Shown: piece after piece, positions 8,366-17,754 of the stretch
Numbering within the stretch: the stretch's first letter is position 1
How the letters are laid out: each line of letters starts with the position of its first letter
Origin: Sulfurimonas hydrogeniphila
GTDB lineage: Bacteria; Campylobacterota; Campylobacteria; Campylobacterales; Sulfurimonadaceae
Assembly (NCBI RefSeq): GCF_009068765.1
Contig: NZ_CP035534.1
Span: 2,278,012 to 2,342,011, forward strand
Length of the DNA: 64,000 bases
Direction: 5' to 3'
Translations under genes and position numbers: made by a program
The notes under the pieces: model-generated
Told to the model about the DNA's origin: nothing
Database searches by the model: none
What the model saw: the letters and a program-made list of their open reading frames with translations, nothing else

Positions 8366-8929
8366 CTAAGTTTTAATAGTGCTAAAAGTTTGTAATTTTG
8401 TATCATAAACAGTATATGACGCATAAGGAAGCGCAATGCCAAAAGCATCTTCGAGTGACAGATTTTGCACAACTGCCATAAAAGTTCTAATAACGCCTGC
8501 ATGTGTTACAACCAAAATATTTTCAGCTTTTTGTTGCAACACTGTTTCAAAGAAAAATTCTTTTATTCTTTGTATATAAACTCCATAAGGCTCGCCGTCA
8601 AGGGCTTTTATCCACTGTGCAAAGTTTTCATATTCTATGCCTTGCGCCCTAATCTCTTCATATCCGAGTCCTTCATGTCTTCCCCATGATTTTTCCCGCA
8701 ATTTTGATGTATATACTGCTTTTTTTGCCTGGGAGAAGGGTTGTATTGTCTCTTTTGCCCGTCTGAGATCTGAACAGTAGACCAAATCAAATGCTTTACA
8801 TGTAAAAGCTTTTGCCAGCTTTTTGGCATCCTCATGCCCTTTTTTTGAAAGGCCTATGTCATTATGTCCGTTATATTTGCCGATATATGCCTTTTGCACT
8901 TCACTATGGCGGATAAGTGTTATTTTCAT
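8366..8929 (-). CDS. cobC: alpha-ribazole phosphatase-like histidine phosphatase (CobC)
   Basis: 187 residues starting at MKITLIRHSE; a longer in-frame extension upstream is rejected because this ATG overlaps the cobS stop by four bases. Histidine-phosphatase signatures are present: the catalytic His in LIRHSE (Ser replaces the common Gly of the RHG motif), the second Arg/Glu region (KSWGRHEG) and the second catalytic His in VVTHAGVIR. Such enzymes remove the phosphate of alpha-ribazole 5'-phosphate in the lower-ligand branch of cobalamin synthesis. Position as last gene of cobU-cobS-cobC strongly supports this over a general phosphoglycerate-mutase role. Confidence 0.85.
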   Translation of the reverse strand: MKITLIRHSEVQKAYIGKYNGHNDIGLSKKGHEDAKKLAKAFTCKAFDLVYCSDLRRAKETIQPFSQAKKAVYTSKLREKSWGRHEGLGYEEIRAQGIEYENFAQWIKALDGEPYGVYIQRIKEFFFETVLQQKAENILVVTHAGVIRTFMAVVQNLSLEDAFGIALPYASYTVYDTKLQTFSTIKT

Positions 8930-9651
8930 ACCAAACCGACTATAAGAACATTTAACAGTACAAGTTCTGTCACTTCTATGCAAAAACCGTAAATATCACC
9001 CGTAAACCCGCCGTATCGCTTCATAAAAAAATGTTTGCATACAAACAGCACCAATAAAGCAACAAACAGCAAAACAAAACTGTGAAAGAGTATGCTGATT
9101 GCTGTAACATATACCACACTTATCAAAAACTGTTTTTGCGAAAACTCTTTTTTTGCCAAGGCACCCATTCCGTTTGCAGAGAGATATGGATAGAGACAGA
9201 TTGCAGCAACTGCCGTAAAACGTGAAAGCATAAGCACGACAGGTAAAAGATACATCGCATCCAAAGCCGCTACAGAAGATGCCTTGAGCAATAAAAACAC
9301 TACCGTAAAAATCATACCCATCCCGCCGTTATAGGGGTCTTTCATTACATGTAAAGCTTTTTCTTTGGGAACAAACAAGCCGTCTACAGTGTCTGCGAAA
9401 CCATCAAGATGCAAGGCACCTGTCACTAAAACCCACAAGGAAAAGACAATGAGGCTACCATGTAAAGGCGGAAAAAAAAGAGTAAGCAACAAAAAAGTAC
9501 CATACAAAAGCAAACCGAGCAAAAAACCGACAAACGGATAAAACATCACCGCATAGCCGTTTATGCCTTTATAAAAATCATGCACTTTAAAAAAAGGAAG
9601 AATGCTGAGCATTGAAACAGCCAGAGTAAAGCCTTTGAAGAGTTTGCTCAT
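8926..9651 (-). CDS. cobS: adenosylcobinamide-GDP ribazoletransferase (cobalamin synthase)
   Basis: 241 residues, polytopic membrane protein. It joins alpha-ribazole (or its phosphate) to adenosylcobinamide-GDP, the last assembly step of cobalamin. The hallmark GALHLDGFADTVDGLF is at about residues 79-94, followed by DPYNGGMG, and a C-terminal GFTGDIYGFCIEVTE motif. Its ATG overlaps the cobU stop and its stop overlaps the cobC start, so the three genes are translationally coupled. Confidence 0.93.
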   Translation of the reverse strand: MSKLFKGFTLAVSMLSILPFFKVHDFYKGINGYAVMFYPFVGFLLGLLLYGTFLLLTLFFPPLHGSLIVFSLWVLVTGALHLDGFADTVDGLFVPKEKALHVMKDPYNGGMGMIFTVVFLLLKASSVAALDAMYLLPVVLMLSRFTAVAAICLYPYLSANGMGALAKKEFSQKQFLISVVYVTAISILFHSFVLLFVALLVLFVCKHFFMKRYGGFTGDIYGFCIEVTELVLLNVLIVGLV

Positions 9652-10142
9652 TTTATCTGTGTACTGATTCCGGCCACAACATGATAGACCTCATCACATT
9701 TTTGTGCAAGCATTTGGGAGAGCTTTCCGCTGATATCCACAAACTGACGGGCAAGTTTATTCTCAGGGATAATGCCACAACTCACATCATTCATAACAAA
9801 CACAATGTCTTGTTTTAATGCTATAACATTCGCCAATTCCGCTTCCATTTCCGTATAACTTTTTTCACGATAGAGCATATTATTGATCCACATACTTACA
9901 CATTCAACAAGTACCGCACCCTCCTGCAAAGATATTTTTTCTCTGAGATTTATCGCCTCTTCGACTGTGATGAAATCACTCTTGCGTTGCTGTTGGTGCT
10001 GTGCTATACGTTCTTGCATTTCATCATCTATGAATTCAGTCGTTGCCAGATAGACAGGTTTTTTGTCTGAGAGTTGTTTAATGTAATTTTCGGCACTACG
10101 GGATTTTCCACTCTTAATGCCGCCTATAAATAATGTTTTCAT
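9648..10142 (-). CDS. cobU: adenosylcobinamide kinase / guanylyltransferase
   Basis: 164 residues. The N-terminal P-loop is GGIKSGKSRSAE (residues 7-18), followed by the VECVSMWINNML and NDVSCGIIPENKLAR motifs conserved in CobU. The enzyme phosphorylates and then guanylylates cobinamide before CobS acts. The P-loop sits so close to the N-terminus that the ATG at 10142 must be the start, yet no ribosome-binding site is visible. A TATAAT lies only six bases upstream, suggesting a leaderless transcript. Confidence 0.93.
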   Translation of the reverse strand: MKTLFIGGIKSGKSRSAENYIKQLSDKKPVYLATTEFIDDEMQERIAQHQQQRKSDFITVEEAINLREKISLQEGAVLVECVSMWINNMLYREKSYTEMEAELANVIALKQDIVFVMNDVSCGIIPENKLARQFVDISGKLSQMLAQKCDEVYHVVAGISTQIK

Positions 10143-10148
10143 TTTAAA

Positions 10149-10154
10149 ATTATA
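10149..10154 (-). promoter_or_regulatory. cobU: -10 box placed for leaderless cobU transcription
   Basis: GCTATAAT on the minus strand, with six bases between TATAAT and the cobU ATG. A transcript from it would begin at or next to the start codon. An alternative -10 further upstream (around 10160-10170, AT-rich) cannot be excluded. Confidence 0.4.
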
Positions 10155-10196
10155 GCAGTTTTATAATATTTTTCGATATTATTGCATAAAATAATT

Positions 10197-10272
10197 TCCG
10201 GAAGCGATGCTTTAGCTTCGTCTTTTAGTCTTCAAAACATAAAGCCCGCACTAAAGTACAGGTTCTGGAAAA
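10197..10272 (+). repeat. dispersed repeat remnant, copy B
   Basis: Carries GGAAGCGATGCTTTAGC at the left and GCCCGCACTAAAGTACAGG with GTTCT at the right, matching the ends of the 140-bp family but without the central A/T palindrome. It lies between divergent cobU and the DUF1538 gene. Reading through it gives a spurious N-terminal extension of the DUF1538 protein. Confidence 0.6.
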
Positions 10273-10292
10273 TTAACGAGAGGAGATATAAC

Positions 10293-12218
10293 GTGCTGAG
10301 CATTTCAACTTTTTTGCAACTTCTAAAAGAGTCATTCCGTGACCTTTTGCCAATCATACTTGTGATTATGTTCTTCCAGCTTGCCATCATCCAGAGTGTC
10401 CCGCCAAACTGGCTGAGCACGTCCATAGGCTTAGGCATCGTCGGTGTGGGGCTTGCAGTATTTTTACTTGGTCTTGAAGTCGGGATTTTTCCTGTAGGAG
10501 AAGGGCTTGCGAGTGAATTTGCCCACAAAGGCTCAACCTTTTGGATTTTGATTTTCGGCTTCATGATAGGTTTTGGAACCACCATTGCCGAACCTGCGCT
10601 TATCGTCATCGCAGACAAGGCTGCAAGTATCAGTGCAGGACGGATTGACGCTACAGTGCTAAGAACTGTTGTTGCCTTTTCTGTCGGTTTTGCCATTGTT
10701 TTAGGGGTATGGCGCATCATTAAAGGGCATCCTATCCACTACTATATCATTGCAGGGTATATCCTGGTTGTCAGCGCAACGGCTTTTGCTCCCCAGGAGA
10801 TAGTGGGCCTTGCCTATGATTTGGGCGGAGTTACCACATCCACTGTCACCGTTCCGCTTGTTGCCGCCCTTGGTATAGGACTGGCTTCTACCATCAAAGG
10901 GCGCAATCCTGTACTTGACGGCTTTGGTCTCATCGCCTTTGCTTCGCTCACACCTATGATATTTGTACAGTTTTACGGTATCGTTGTGTACCAGTTCATA
11001 GATGCTTCTGCAACTGTTGTTCCTGCTGTTATCAAAGAGATTGAGACAGTCAACCTGGACTTTAGCGCCATGACAATCTTAAAAGGACTGCTGGGTGTCA
11101 TCACAGATGTCCTGCCTATTTTGGCGATTATTCTCTTTTTTCAGTACATCATTCTAAAAAAACCCATAGAAAATCTCAAGAACGTGATGATAGGTTTCGG
11201 GCTGGTTATTCTGGGGCTTGATGCCTTTATAGTCGGTTTGGAGATGGGACTTTTTTCTGTCGGTGAGACTATGGCATTTGAGCTTACCCGTTATGACAAC
11301 AACCTTATCATCTACTCTTTTGGTTTTTTTATCGGTTTTTCAACCACCATGGCAGAACCGGCGCTTACAGCAATCGCTAGAAAAGCAAAAGAGGTCAGTG
11401 ACGGTAAAATCAATGACTTTGTTCTTCGTCTTTTTGTAGCGCTGGGCGTTGCTATAGGAATTGCACTCGGAGCCTACAGAATCGTTACCGGCGGTGAAAT
11501 AGTCTACTACATCATAAGCGGATATATTTTTGTCATCATTCTCACCTTCTTGGCACCAAAATACATTATTCCCATAGCCTATGACAGCGGCGGAGTCACA
11601 ACCTCAACCGTTACAGTTCCTCTTGTTGCTGCTCTTGGACTTGGACTGGCAACAAACATAGACGGCAGAGACCCGTTGATAGACGGTTTCGGGCTCATTG
11701 CCTTTGCTTCTTTGTTTCCAATGCTTACCGTTATGCTCTATGGTATTATTACAGAAAAAATGGGCGTTAAAGGAGAGCGGGAAAAAGAAGAAATCCATAT
11801 GGAAGAGTTGCGACATGCACTCGAAGATGTACAGAATATGGAACTCTCAACTATAAGAGTGGACGGTGCAGACGCACTACACCACTCTCCGCATATGAGC
11901 TTTTCTGCAGTACATGTAATCGTTCCAAAAGACAAACAGGAAGAGGCAATTATTGCAGCAAGAGATGCGGGTGCAAGAGGGGTAACTATCATGAGTGCAC
12001 ACGGTATGGGGCTTGAACATATGGAAAATTTTTATGACAGACTCCATGCGGGCGCGACTGATGCAAACCTGATGTTTATCACCCAGACAAAAAATGTTGA
12101 CAAAATTATAAGAGAAATAATAACAAAACTCGACATCACAGGAAACGGCAGAGGGCTTACCTTCGCCTACCCTGTTTCTCACATCAAAGGCCTGCGTCTG
12201 AAACTCACTGATTTATAA
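10293..12218 (+). CDS. tandem DUF1538 membrane protein fused to a PII-like domain
   Basis: 641 residues from a GTG start at 10293, chosen for its AGGAG at 10281-10285; the longer in-frame extension is translated repeat DNA. Two homologous membrane halves (about 5-255 and 275-520) each carry the same pair of motifs: an IGF-TT-AEPAL segment and [17 protein letters not shown] followed by [11 protein letters not shown]. Such a duplication, with repeated re-entrant-looking motifs, is transporter-like. The C-terminal region (about 555-640: [24 protein letters not shown] and a later SAHGMGLE turn) resembles PII/GlnB-like ferredoxin-fold domains. The substrate is unknown. The fused sensor suggests gating by a small-molecule signal (inference). 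Confidence 0.8.
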   Translation: MLSISTFLQLLKESFRDLLPIILVIMFFQLAIIQSVPPNWLSTSIGLGIVGVGLAVFLLGLEVGIFPVGEGLASEFAHKGSTFWILIFGFMIGFGTTIAEPALIVIADKAASISAGRIDATVLRTVVAFSVGFAIVLGVWRIIKGHPIHYYIIAGYILVVSATAFAPQEIVGLAYDLGGVTTSTVTVPLVAALGIGLASTIKGRNPVLDGFGLIAFASLTPMIFVQFYGIVVYQFIDASATVVPAVIKEIETVNLDFSAMTILKGLLGVITDVLPILAIILFFQYIILKKPIENLKNVMIGFGLVILGLDAFIVGLEMGLFSVGETMAFELTRYDNNLIIYSFGFFIGFSTTMAEPALTAIARKAKEVSDGKINDFVLRLFVALGVAIGIALGAYRIVTGGEIVYYIISGYIFVIILTFLAPKYIIPIAYDSGGVTTSTVTVPLVAALGLGLATNIDGRDPLIDGFGLIAFASLFPMLTVMLYGIITEKMGVKGEREKEEIHMEELRHALEDVQNMELSTIRVDGADALHHSPHMSFSAVHVIVPKDKQEEAIIAARDAGARGVTIMSAHGMGLEHMENFYDRLHAGATDANLMFITQTKNVDKIIREIITKLDITGNGRGLTFAYPVSHIKGLRLKLTDL

Positions 12219-12356
12219 TGCTTTCTCGGAACCGGTACTTTCTATGTTGAAGCATGACTTGTGAAAAAAACTAAGTTTTTTTCTGCAGTGCCGGCTGTTG
12301 CAATAGTTTTGCCGCTCTCAGCCCGGACTGAAGTCCGCGTTCCAAAGAAATGCTTA
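12218..12356 (+). repeat. intergenic inverted-repeat-bounded element, copy C
   Basis: About 139 bp. The left end is TGCTTTCTCGGAACCGGTAC, the centre GAAAAAAACTAAGTTTTTTT then CTGCAGTGCCGGCTGTTG, and the right end GAAGTCCGCGTTCC then AAAGAAATGC. Same block order and orientation as copy A at 7272. It starts right at the DUF1538 stop codon and reaches the end of the convergent ClC gene, so it fills the whole 134-base spacer and could double as a bidirectional terminator. Confidence 0.75.
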
Positions 12357-13727
12357 CTTCTTTTTGTTTTTTTTATGAAGTCTTCTTCGAAATTTTTCTA
12401 TTTTATCTATCTCGTGTTTTTCCAGCGAAATACTTATATTTTCTACCTCTTCACCTATTTTTACACTCAGCATTTCGGATTTTCTCATGGCCAGAATCTG
12501 TGAAGAGAAGATACTTCTGTGCCCTGAAATCAAGAAGCTTATAACTGCTGCAAGTGCTGCATAGTGTGCGATATCTATCCCGAAGAGTTCTACTGCCATA
12601 ATCGTTGAGGCAATAGGTGTATTTGTGGTGGCCGAAACAACACTTACAAAGCCGAGGGCTGCAAAAAGCGTAATATGTTCGGGAGAGATGATGGAGCCAA
12701 AAAAATGCCCGCTTGTTGCCCCGATGTAAAAGATCGGCGTAATGACACCCCCGCTTCCTCCTGCGGCAAGAGAAAGAGAAGTAAATACTGTTTTTAAAAG
12801 AAATGTATACCAGTGAATGTCCTGAGATGCAGCGGTATGGGGATTGAGAGCATCTGCAATTGTACTCATTCCCAAACCTATATACTGCTCACCGAAGACC
12901 AAGGTCAGTGCGACTATCAAAATACCGCCCACAAAAGCTTTGATGTATGTATTTATTTTGATGCTTTTTACATATGTATGGCTGTAGGAGATTGTTGTTA
13001 TCACTATATCAGAGACAAAACCGAAAAAGAGTCCGGCAATGACCACTTTGGCTATCAGCCAGATATCCAAAGAGATATCCTGAAAAAAATGCAGGTCATA
13101 ATAGGTATATTCTATCCCCAGAAACTGGGCTGTTGTAAAAGCGGCAAAACCTGCAATAAAAGACGGCAGAAGCACATCATACATAATCACACCGATAATT
13201 AACACCTCAACACCGAAGATTGCTCCGGCTATCGGGGTACCGAAAACTGTGGCAAAACCGGCACTGATCCCGCATACAACAAGCTTTTTTCTGTCTTGTT
13301 TGTGAAACTTCAAAAGCGTAGAAATAAAAGAGGCAACACCTGCCCCAATCTGCGCGCCAGGGCCCTCTTTTCCGACAGAAGCACCTGCAAAAATACTTAA
13401 AACGGTCGCAAGTGTTTTTACGGGAATGACCGAAACATCTATTTTCCCGTTATCTTTATGAATTGCGGAAATAACTTTTTCCGTTCCGTGCCCTTCTGCA
13501 CTCGGGGCAAAGGTTTTCACCAGCCATACAGTCAGAACAAGGGCAAAAGGAAGCGTATAGTAGTATTCAAACGGTAAAAAAGAACGGCTTGTTTCACTAT
13601 AGGCTAAAATTTTTAAAAAGCCTGTAACTGTTGCACCAATCATTATGCCGATGATTGATGAGAGAAAAACCCATTTTGTAACACTGAAAAAAATAGCTGT
13701 CTGTTCTGTTATATGATTTTGTATCAT
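12354..13727 (-). CDS. ClC-family chloride channel or H+/Cl- antiporter
   Basis: 457 residues with the many-helix ClC fold. Visible signatures: GKEGPGAQIGAG (GREGP-type motif with the gating Glu) near residue 115, a GHGTEKV segment where GSGIP is usual, and GSGGVITPIFYIGATSG (GxFxP region) near residue 320. No C-terminal CBS domains are present. The family moves Cl- (or F-/NO3-) with or without proton exchange, mostly for pH or ionic homeostasis. It lies upstream-adjacent to the Trk potassium genes on the same strand, suggesting shared osmotic or ionic roles. Confidence 0.88.
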   Translation of the reverse strand: MIQNHITEQTAIFFSVTKWVFLSSIIGIMIGATVTGFLKILAYSETSRSFLPFEYYYTLPFALVLTVWLVKTFAPSAEGHGTEKVISAIHKDNGKIDVSVIPVKTLATVLSIFAGASVGKEGPGAQIGAGVASFISTLLKFHKQDRKKLVVCGISAGFATVFGTPIAGAIFGVEVLIIGVIMYDVLLPSFIAGFAAFTTAQFLGIEYTYYDLHFFQDISLDIWLIAKVVIAGLFFGFVSDIVITTISYSHTYVKSIKINTYIKAFVGGILIVALTLVFGEQYIGLGMSTIADALNPHTAASQDIHWYTFLLKTVFTSLSLAAGGSGGVITPIFYIGATSGHFFGSIISPEHITLFAALGFVSVVSATTNTPIASTIMAVELFGIDIAHYAALAAVISFLISGHRSIFSSQILAMRKSEMLSVKIGEEVENISISLEKHEIDKIEKFRRRLHKKNKKK

Positions 13728-13784
13728 CTCATTTTCTACTTTAAAGTCTTTAAAAAGATTATAACACTTTTTATTAAGATTGTA

Positions 13785-15227
13785 TTAGAACTTTTTCCAA
13801 AAAGAACTGCTGAGCAGGACAAAAACAGTATAACACTCCAATCTGCCTATAATCATAGCCACGGAGAGAAAGATTTTGTCAAAATCAGAGAAAAAAGAAA
13901 AGTTGTCTGCAGGGCCTACCATAGAGAATCCGGGACCGATATTGCCTACTATGGCAAATGCACCCGAAACTGCAGTCATCGCATCATACCCCCGGGCATA
14001 AATATAGACGGTTACTATGGCTACAGTAATCATAAAAAGCGTAAAAAAACCAAACGTTGAAGACAAAATCCGCTCTTTTTGCTTGAGCCCGTCGATAAAA
14101 ACAGAAATAATCATATTTGGATGCAGTATTCTTTTAAGCTCCGCAGAGAGTGTTTTAAAAATAATTACATGGCGGATGATTTTAATGCCGCCTGCCGTTG
14201 AACCGGCATTGCCCCCCATCAAAAGCCCCAAAAATATAATTGCTATAGCCAAATGCGACCAGGAGCCGTAATCTATAGTTGCAAATCCTGTTGTTGTCAT
14301 GACAGAAGCAATCGTAAAAGATGAGTGTTTGAGGGCATCATAAAAAGAATCTCCGCTGATATCTACATGTACAAGACTCAAAGCAAGACTCAGCAGTAAA
14401 AAAACTGTAAAATACCATCTGACCTCTTCTGTTTTGTACCCGCTGACATCCCTGAAATAAAGCTTTAAATGGGCTAAAAAATTTATCCCTGCCAGCATCA
14501 TAAAAATTGTCGTTGTCCAAATAATGCCGTCATTGCCAAAAGAGCCCAGAGAATCATTTTTTGTAGAGAATCCTCCCGTGGAAATTGTCGAAAAGGCATG
14601 GTTGAGCGCATCAAACCAACTCATACCGAAAAACTTCAAAAGCAGCATGTCGACCAGTGTCAGCAAGGCATATACTATCCACAGACGCAAGGCTGTATCT
14701 TTTATTTTTGGTGTCAGTTTTTCAAGAGAAATTCCTGTTGATTCGGCTTTAAAAAGAGAGAGGCTTCCCGTAGGATTGATGACTGACAAAAGCCCAACGC
14801 CCAAGACAATAACGCCAAGCCCTCCAAGCCAGTGCATCAGACTTCTGTGAAATAGTATCAAATGGGGCAGAGCTTCTATATCGCTGTAAACTGTTGCTCC
14901 CGTTGTTGTAAATCCGCTGACGGCTTCAAAAAACGAAGAGGCAAGAGACACATTTGTATAAAGAAACAGCGGTATGGCTCCGGCAACGCCAAGCAACACC
15001 CAGAGCAGATTAACCACCAGGATACTCTCTTTTATTTTCAAATCCAGTTCATGCTTTCTCAGCCACAGCCATACGCCAAGATTGATCAAAAAAAACACCC
15101 CGTCATAAAGCAAAAATTTTCCATACGCTTCTTTGTATATAACGCCTATCAAGACATCAAACAAAAAAAGTGCAGAAACAGTAATGCCTATAAGAGAGAG
15201 AATCTTCAGCACATTTTTATAGTTCAT
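13785..15227 (-). CDS. trkH: TrkH/KtrB-family potassium uptake membrane subunit
   Basis: 480 residues. It has the four pore-loop pattern of the SKT superfamily, including GFTTTGATVYSD, STGGFSTKNDS, TTTGFATIDYGSW and GNIGPGFSMVGP. A GGNAGSTAGGIK segment is the conserved gating-region motif before the C-terminal helices. It forms the K+-conducting subunit gated by TrkA. Its start overlaps the trkA stop by 11 bases, indicating coupled translation. Confidence 0.93.
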   Translation of the reverse strand: MNYKNVLKILSLIGITVSALFLFDVLIGVIYKEAYGKFLLYDGVFFLINLGVWLWLRKHELDLKIKESILVVNLLWVLLGVAGAIPLFLYTNVSLASSFFEAVSGFTTTGATVYSDIEALPHLILFHRSLMHWLGGLGVIVLGVGLLSVINPTGSLSLFKAESTGISLEKLTPKIKDTALRLWIVYALLTLVDMLLLKFFGMSWFDALNHAFSTISTGGFSTKNDSLGSFGNDGIIWTTTIFMMLAGINFLAHLKLYFRDVSGYKTEEVRWYFTVFLLLSLALSLVHVDISGDSFYDALKHSSFTIASVMTTTGFATIDYGSWSHLAIAIIFLGLLMGGNAGSTAGGIKIIRHVIIFKTLSAELKRILHPNMIISVFIDGLKQKERILSSTFGFFTLFMITVAIVTVYIYARGYDAMTAVSGAFAIVGNIGPGFSMVGPADNFSFFSDFDKIFLSVAMIIGRLECYTVFVLLSSSFWKKF

Positions 15228-16530
15228 AAATCCATTCTTTTACTTTTGCACTTGTTTTTACTGCACAAAAGGCTACAATCAAATCATTTTCCTGCAGTCT
15301 CACTTTTTCACTGAGACTCCGTATCACATTTTCTCTTATATAAAAGAGGCTGGATTCTTTTACATGTAAAGGTTTTATCACTTTGTCAATAAGCCTGGAG
15401 GCGGGAAAAACTTTACGCATAAAAACCACTGCCTTTGCCCCGCAGTAACTTTTTTGAATAACAACACCTGTAGAACTGATCTCTTCCATGATTGCATTGT
15501 AGGCACTCATTTTTGGACCTCTGACAACGACTATCCCCAAAGAGTGCATCAGGTTGTAATATTCCATTTCATTGTTAATCGCAACCACTTTTTTTATGCC
15601 GCTCTCTTTTGCTTCGAGACATTTTATGATGTTATACTCATCATTGTTGGTCGCTGCTATAAAAATATCGGCACTCTCCAGTCCTTCATCTTCAAAAATA
15701 TCATGCGAACCGTATTTATAGTTAATGATGGAGACCCTGCCTTTGAGCTCCTCGTCCGCTGTTTCACAAAGTTTTAAATCTTTTTCTACCAGTTTGACCT
15801 CTTTGTCTGCTTTTAGAAGTTCCTGCGAAATGGCAATCCCCAGTTCACCACCGCCAAATACAACACATCTTTGAATATCCAGAGTGTTGTCCACATCCAA
15901 TTTCTGGCACACCTGCTTGATTTCATTTTCATCACCAAAAAAATAGACAAGATCATTGGGAAGAATTTCCACATCTGCATCAGGAATGCAAAAATCCTTC
16001 TTGCGTTCAATGCCGACTATTTTAAAATGCTCAGAACTGATGCTTTGCGGAAGTGTTTTGCTTGAAACCATAACAGAAATAAGTTTGCAGGGTGTGTATT
16101 TAAAAAATTTTACATTATTTGCTTTTGGGTACAAAAGAAGTGAAGAAACGGCCCCCGAGGTAAGCTTTAAAGGGAAAATAACTTTTTCAACAGCAAGTCT
16201 CTTTTGGATAACCTGCTCTTGAAAAAAATATTTTTGCACCCGTACAAATTTTCTCTTTACATGTAAAGCCGCATCTACTGTCATTGCAGCAATAAGATTT
16301 ACATTGTCAATATTTGTCACTGCTATAAACAGGTCGATTTCCTGACCGATAAAACGCTTATATGTATGTATGTCCTCGACATCCCCCTGAAGCGGTAAAA
16401 TATCCAGACTCTCCTGTATCCTGTCCAAAGCCTGTGAATTTTTATCAATGACAGTAACGTTGTGTCCCACACTCAGTGTTTTGGCAAGGTTAAAACCAAC
16501 CTTTCCGGCACCCGCAATAATTATATGCAT
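15217..16530 (-). CDS. trkA: TrkA, NAD-binding regulator of potassium uptake
   Basis: 437 residues with two tandem RCK units. Each has a Rossmann N-domain and a TrkA-C domain: N-domain 1 (IIAGAGKVGFNLAKTL, residues 3-18), and N-domain 2 (VVFGGGELGIAISQELL, about 224-240). The cytoplasmic ring binds nucleotides and gates TrkH. Transcribed just before trkH. The gene holds two copies of the TTACATGTAA palindrome (15360, 16257). Confidence 0.93.
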   Translation of the reverse strand: MHIIIAGAGKVGFNLAKTLSVGHNVTVIDKNSQALDRIQESLDILPLQGDVEDIHTYKRFIGQEIDLFIAVTNIDNVNLIAAMTVDAALHVKRKFVRVQKYFFQEQVIQKRLAVEKVIFPLKLTSGAVSSLLLYPKANNVKFFKYTPCKLISVMVSSKTLPQSISSEHFKIVGIERKKDFCIPDADVEILPNDLVYFFGDENEIKQVCQKLDVDNTLDIQRCVVFGGGELGIAISQELLKADKEVKLVEKDLKLCETADEELKGRVSIINYKYGSHDIFEDEGLESADIFIAATNNDEYNIIKCLEAKESGIKKVVAINNEMEYYNLMHSLGIVVVRGPKMSAYNAIMEEISSTGVVIQKSYCGAKAVVFMRKVFPASRLIDKVIKPLHVKESSLFYIRENVIRSLSEKVRLQENDLIVAFCAVKTSAKVKEWIYEL

Positions 16531-16549
16531 ATACCACCCTTAAAAAAGA

Positions 16550-17188
16550 TTAGCCAATTATATCACTATAGTCATATTTTTTTGTATCTATGTAATATTT
16601 TTTCCCTACAATAATAATTCTTTCATCTTTTTTTGCACTCTTTTTAAATCTTGCTTTGATTTTTTTAATTTTTTTTGCTGAAAAACCACGTTTTTTAAGA
16701 TGCCTGTTTAAAGAGACAACCTTGCTCTCTTGGGCAACCTCGGATTCTATTACTGCCTCAAGCATCTCCTCCTCGGCTACTGCTTCTTGCGGAGCATTGA
16801 GCATAAACTGTGACGAAATACTGCTGAGAATATTTTTGAGCTGTTCATCTTTTTCTTTATAGATTCTTTCTATTTTTTCACGCTCGGCTATAAGCATCTG
16901 CTCTTTTTGGTCTCTAAGGCTCCGCGTTTCATTCTCCAGAGTATCCACACGCGACTGCAGTTTTTGGTTTTGTTCTTCAAGAAGTTTGTAATATCTGTCA
17001 TTGCTGAGTGTGGTGCGTCTTGGCTGCACAGTTTTTCGCCCTGTTTTTGCCTGTGTCTCATCCAGCAGCACCATTTTGACACCGTTCTCTACAACACTTT
17101 GCAAAGAACCCCGTCGGACCCGGTTGTGTATAGCCTCTTTTGAAACACCAAAATACTCAGCCGCATCATTTATGCTCATCTTTTTCAT
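16550..17188 (-). CDS. HTH plus coiled-coil DNA-binding protein (possibly DUF3972-type)
   Basis: 212 residues from the ATG at 17188, preceded by AGGGG at good spacing; a longer upstream extension is rejected. The N-terminus is a MerR/excisionase-like helix-turn-helix (MSINDAAEYFGVSKEAIHNR, then RVRRGSL), followed by a long coiled coil (about 75-130). A basic C-terminal region follows (KKIKKIKARFKKSAKKDER). The layout suggests a dimeric DNA-binding protein, perhaps the DUF3972 group typical of Campylobacterota (recalled, not checked). It follows yajQ by 13 bases. Target unknown. Confidence 0.6.
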   Translation of the reverse strand: MKKMSINDAAEYFGVSKEAIHNRVRRGSLQSVVENGVKMVLLDETQAKTGRKTVQPRRTTLSNDRYYKLLEEQNQKLQSRVDTLENETRSLRDQKEQMLIAEREKIERIYKEKDEQLKNILSSISSQFMLNAPQEAVAEEEMLEAVIESEVAQESKVVSLNRHLKKRGFSAKKIKKIKARFKKSAKKDERIIIVGKKYYIDTKKYDYSDIIG

Positions 17189-17201
17189 CTTTTTTCCCCT
17201 G

Positions 17202-17699
17202 CTAACGCATGTTTTCAAAAACCAAAGGAGCTTCCCACTCGCCTTCACGCACCATTTTCATCACCTTTTGCAGATCATCAAGCTTTGCACCTTTTACACG
17301 GATAGAATCCCCTTCTATCTGGGCGTTGACTTTGAGTTTCATCTTTTTAATTTCTGCAGTAATTTTTTTCGCCTCTTTGGATTCTATATAATCCACAATT
17401 TTAAAAGTCGCCTTGCGTGTGCCTCCACTGGCATCTTCCACACGAAGTTCATCCAGCACTTTTGAGGAAAGCCCCTGTTTTAGCAGTTTTGCTATAACAA
17501 TGTCTTTGAGTGCATCCAGTTTGTTATCACTCGAAGCAACAAGTACCAGTACTTTGTCTTTCTCTTTCAGATTCACTTCATACGGTGTTCCCTTGAAATC
17601 ATAACGATTGGAGACTTCTCTGTCTACCAGGTTAATAGCATTTTTCAAATTCTGCATATCTATTTTTGCCGTTATATCAAATGAGTGTTCTTTTGCCAT
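17202..17699 (-). CDS. yajQ: YajQ-family nucleotide-binding protein
   Basis: 165 residues, the standard length. The typical N-terminus (KEHSFDITAKIDMQNLKNAI, then NRYDFKGT) and the central KLLKQGLSSKVLD and C-terminal GDSIRVKGAKLDDLQKVM segments mark the family of two ferredoxin-like domains. Members bind nucleotides or tRNA, and in Xanthomonas and Pseudomonas bind cyclic di-GMP. Whether this one does is unknown, but the window is rich in c-di-GMP-related genes. First gene of a pair with the HTH/coiled-coil protein. Confidence 0.9.
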   Translation of the reverse strand: MAKEHSFDITAKIDMQNLKNAINLVDREVSNRYDFKGTPYEVNLKEKDKVLVLVASSDNKLDALKDIVIAKLLKQGLSSKVLDELRVEDASGGTRKATFKIVDYIESKEAKKITAEIKKMKLKVNAQIEGDSIRVKGAKLDDLQKVMKMVREGEWEAPLVFENMR

Positions 17700-17754
17700 A
17701 GGTGTTATCCTTTTTTTGTTTTAATTATAACATAGTTTGTTTGTTATCAATAAC

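Noticed and set aside
8930..8983. Extended N-terminus of CobC
   Set aside because: The extension lies within cobS; the ATG at 8929 starts right before the RHS catalytic motif and gives the usual four-base overlap.
10182..10292. N-terminal extension of the DUF1538 protein
   Set aside because: The extra 37 residues translate repeat DNA (copy B) and the GTG at 10293 has a clear AGGAG site.
12261..12503. Plus-strand frame over the spacer and end of the ClC gene
   Set aside because: It starts in repeat copy C and continues antisense to a conserved gene; no ribosome-binding site.
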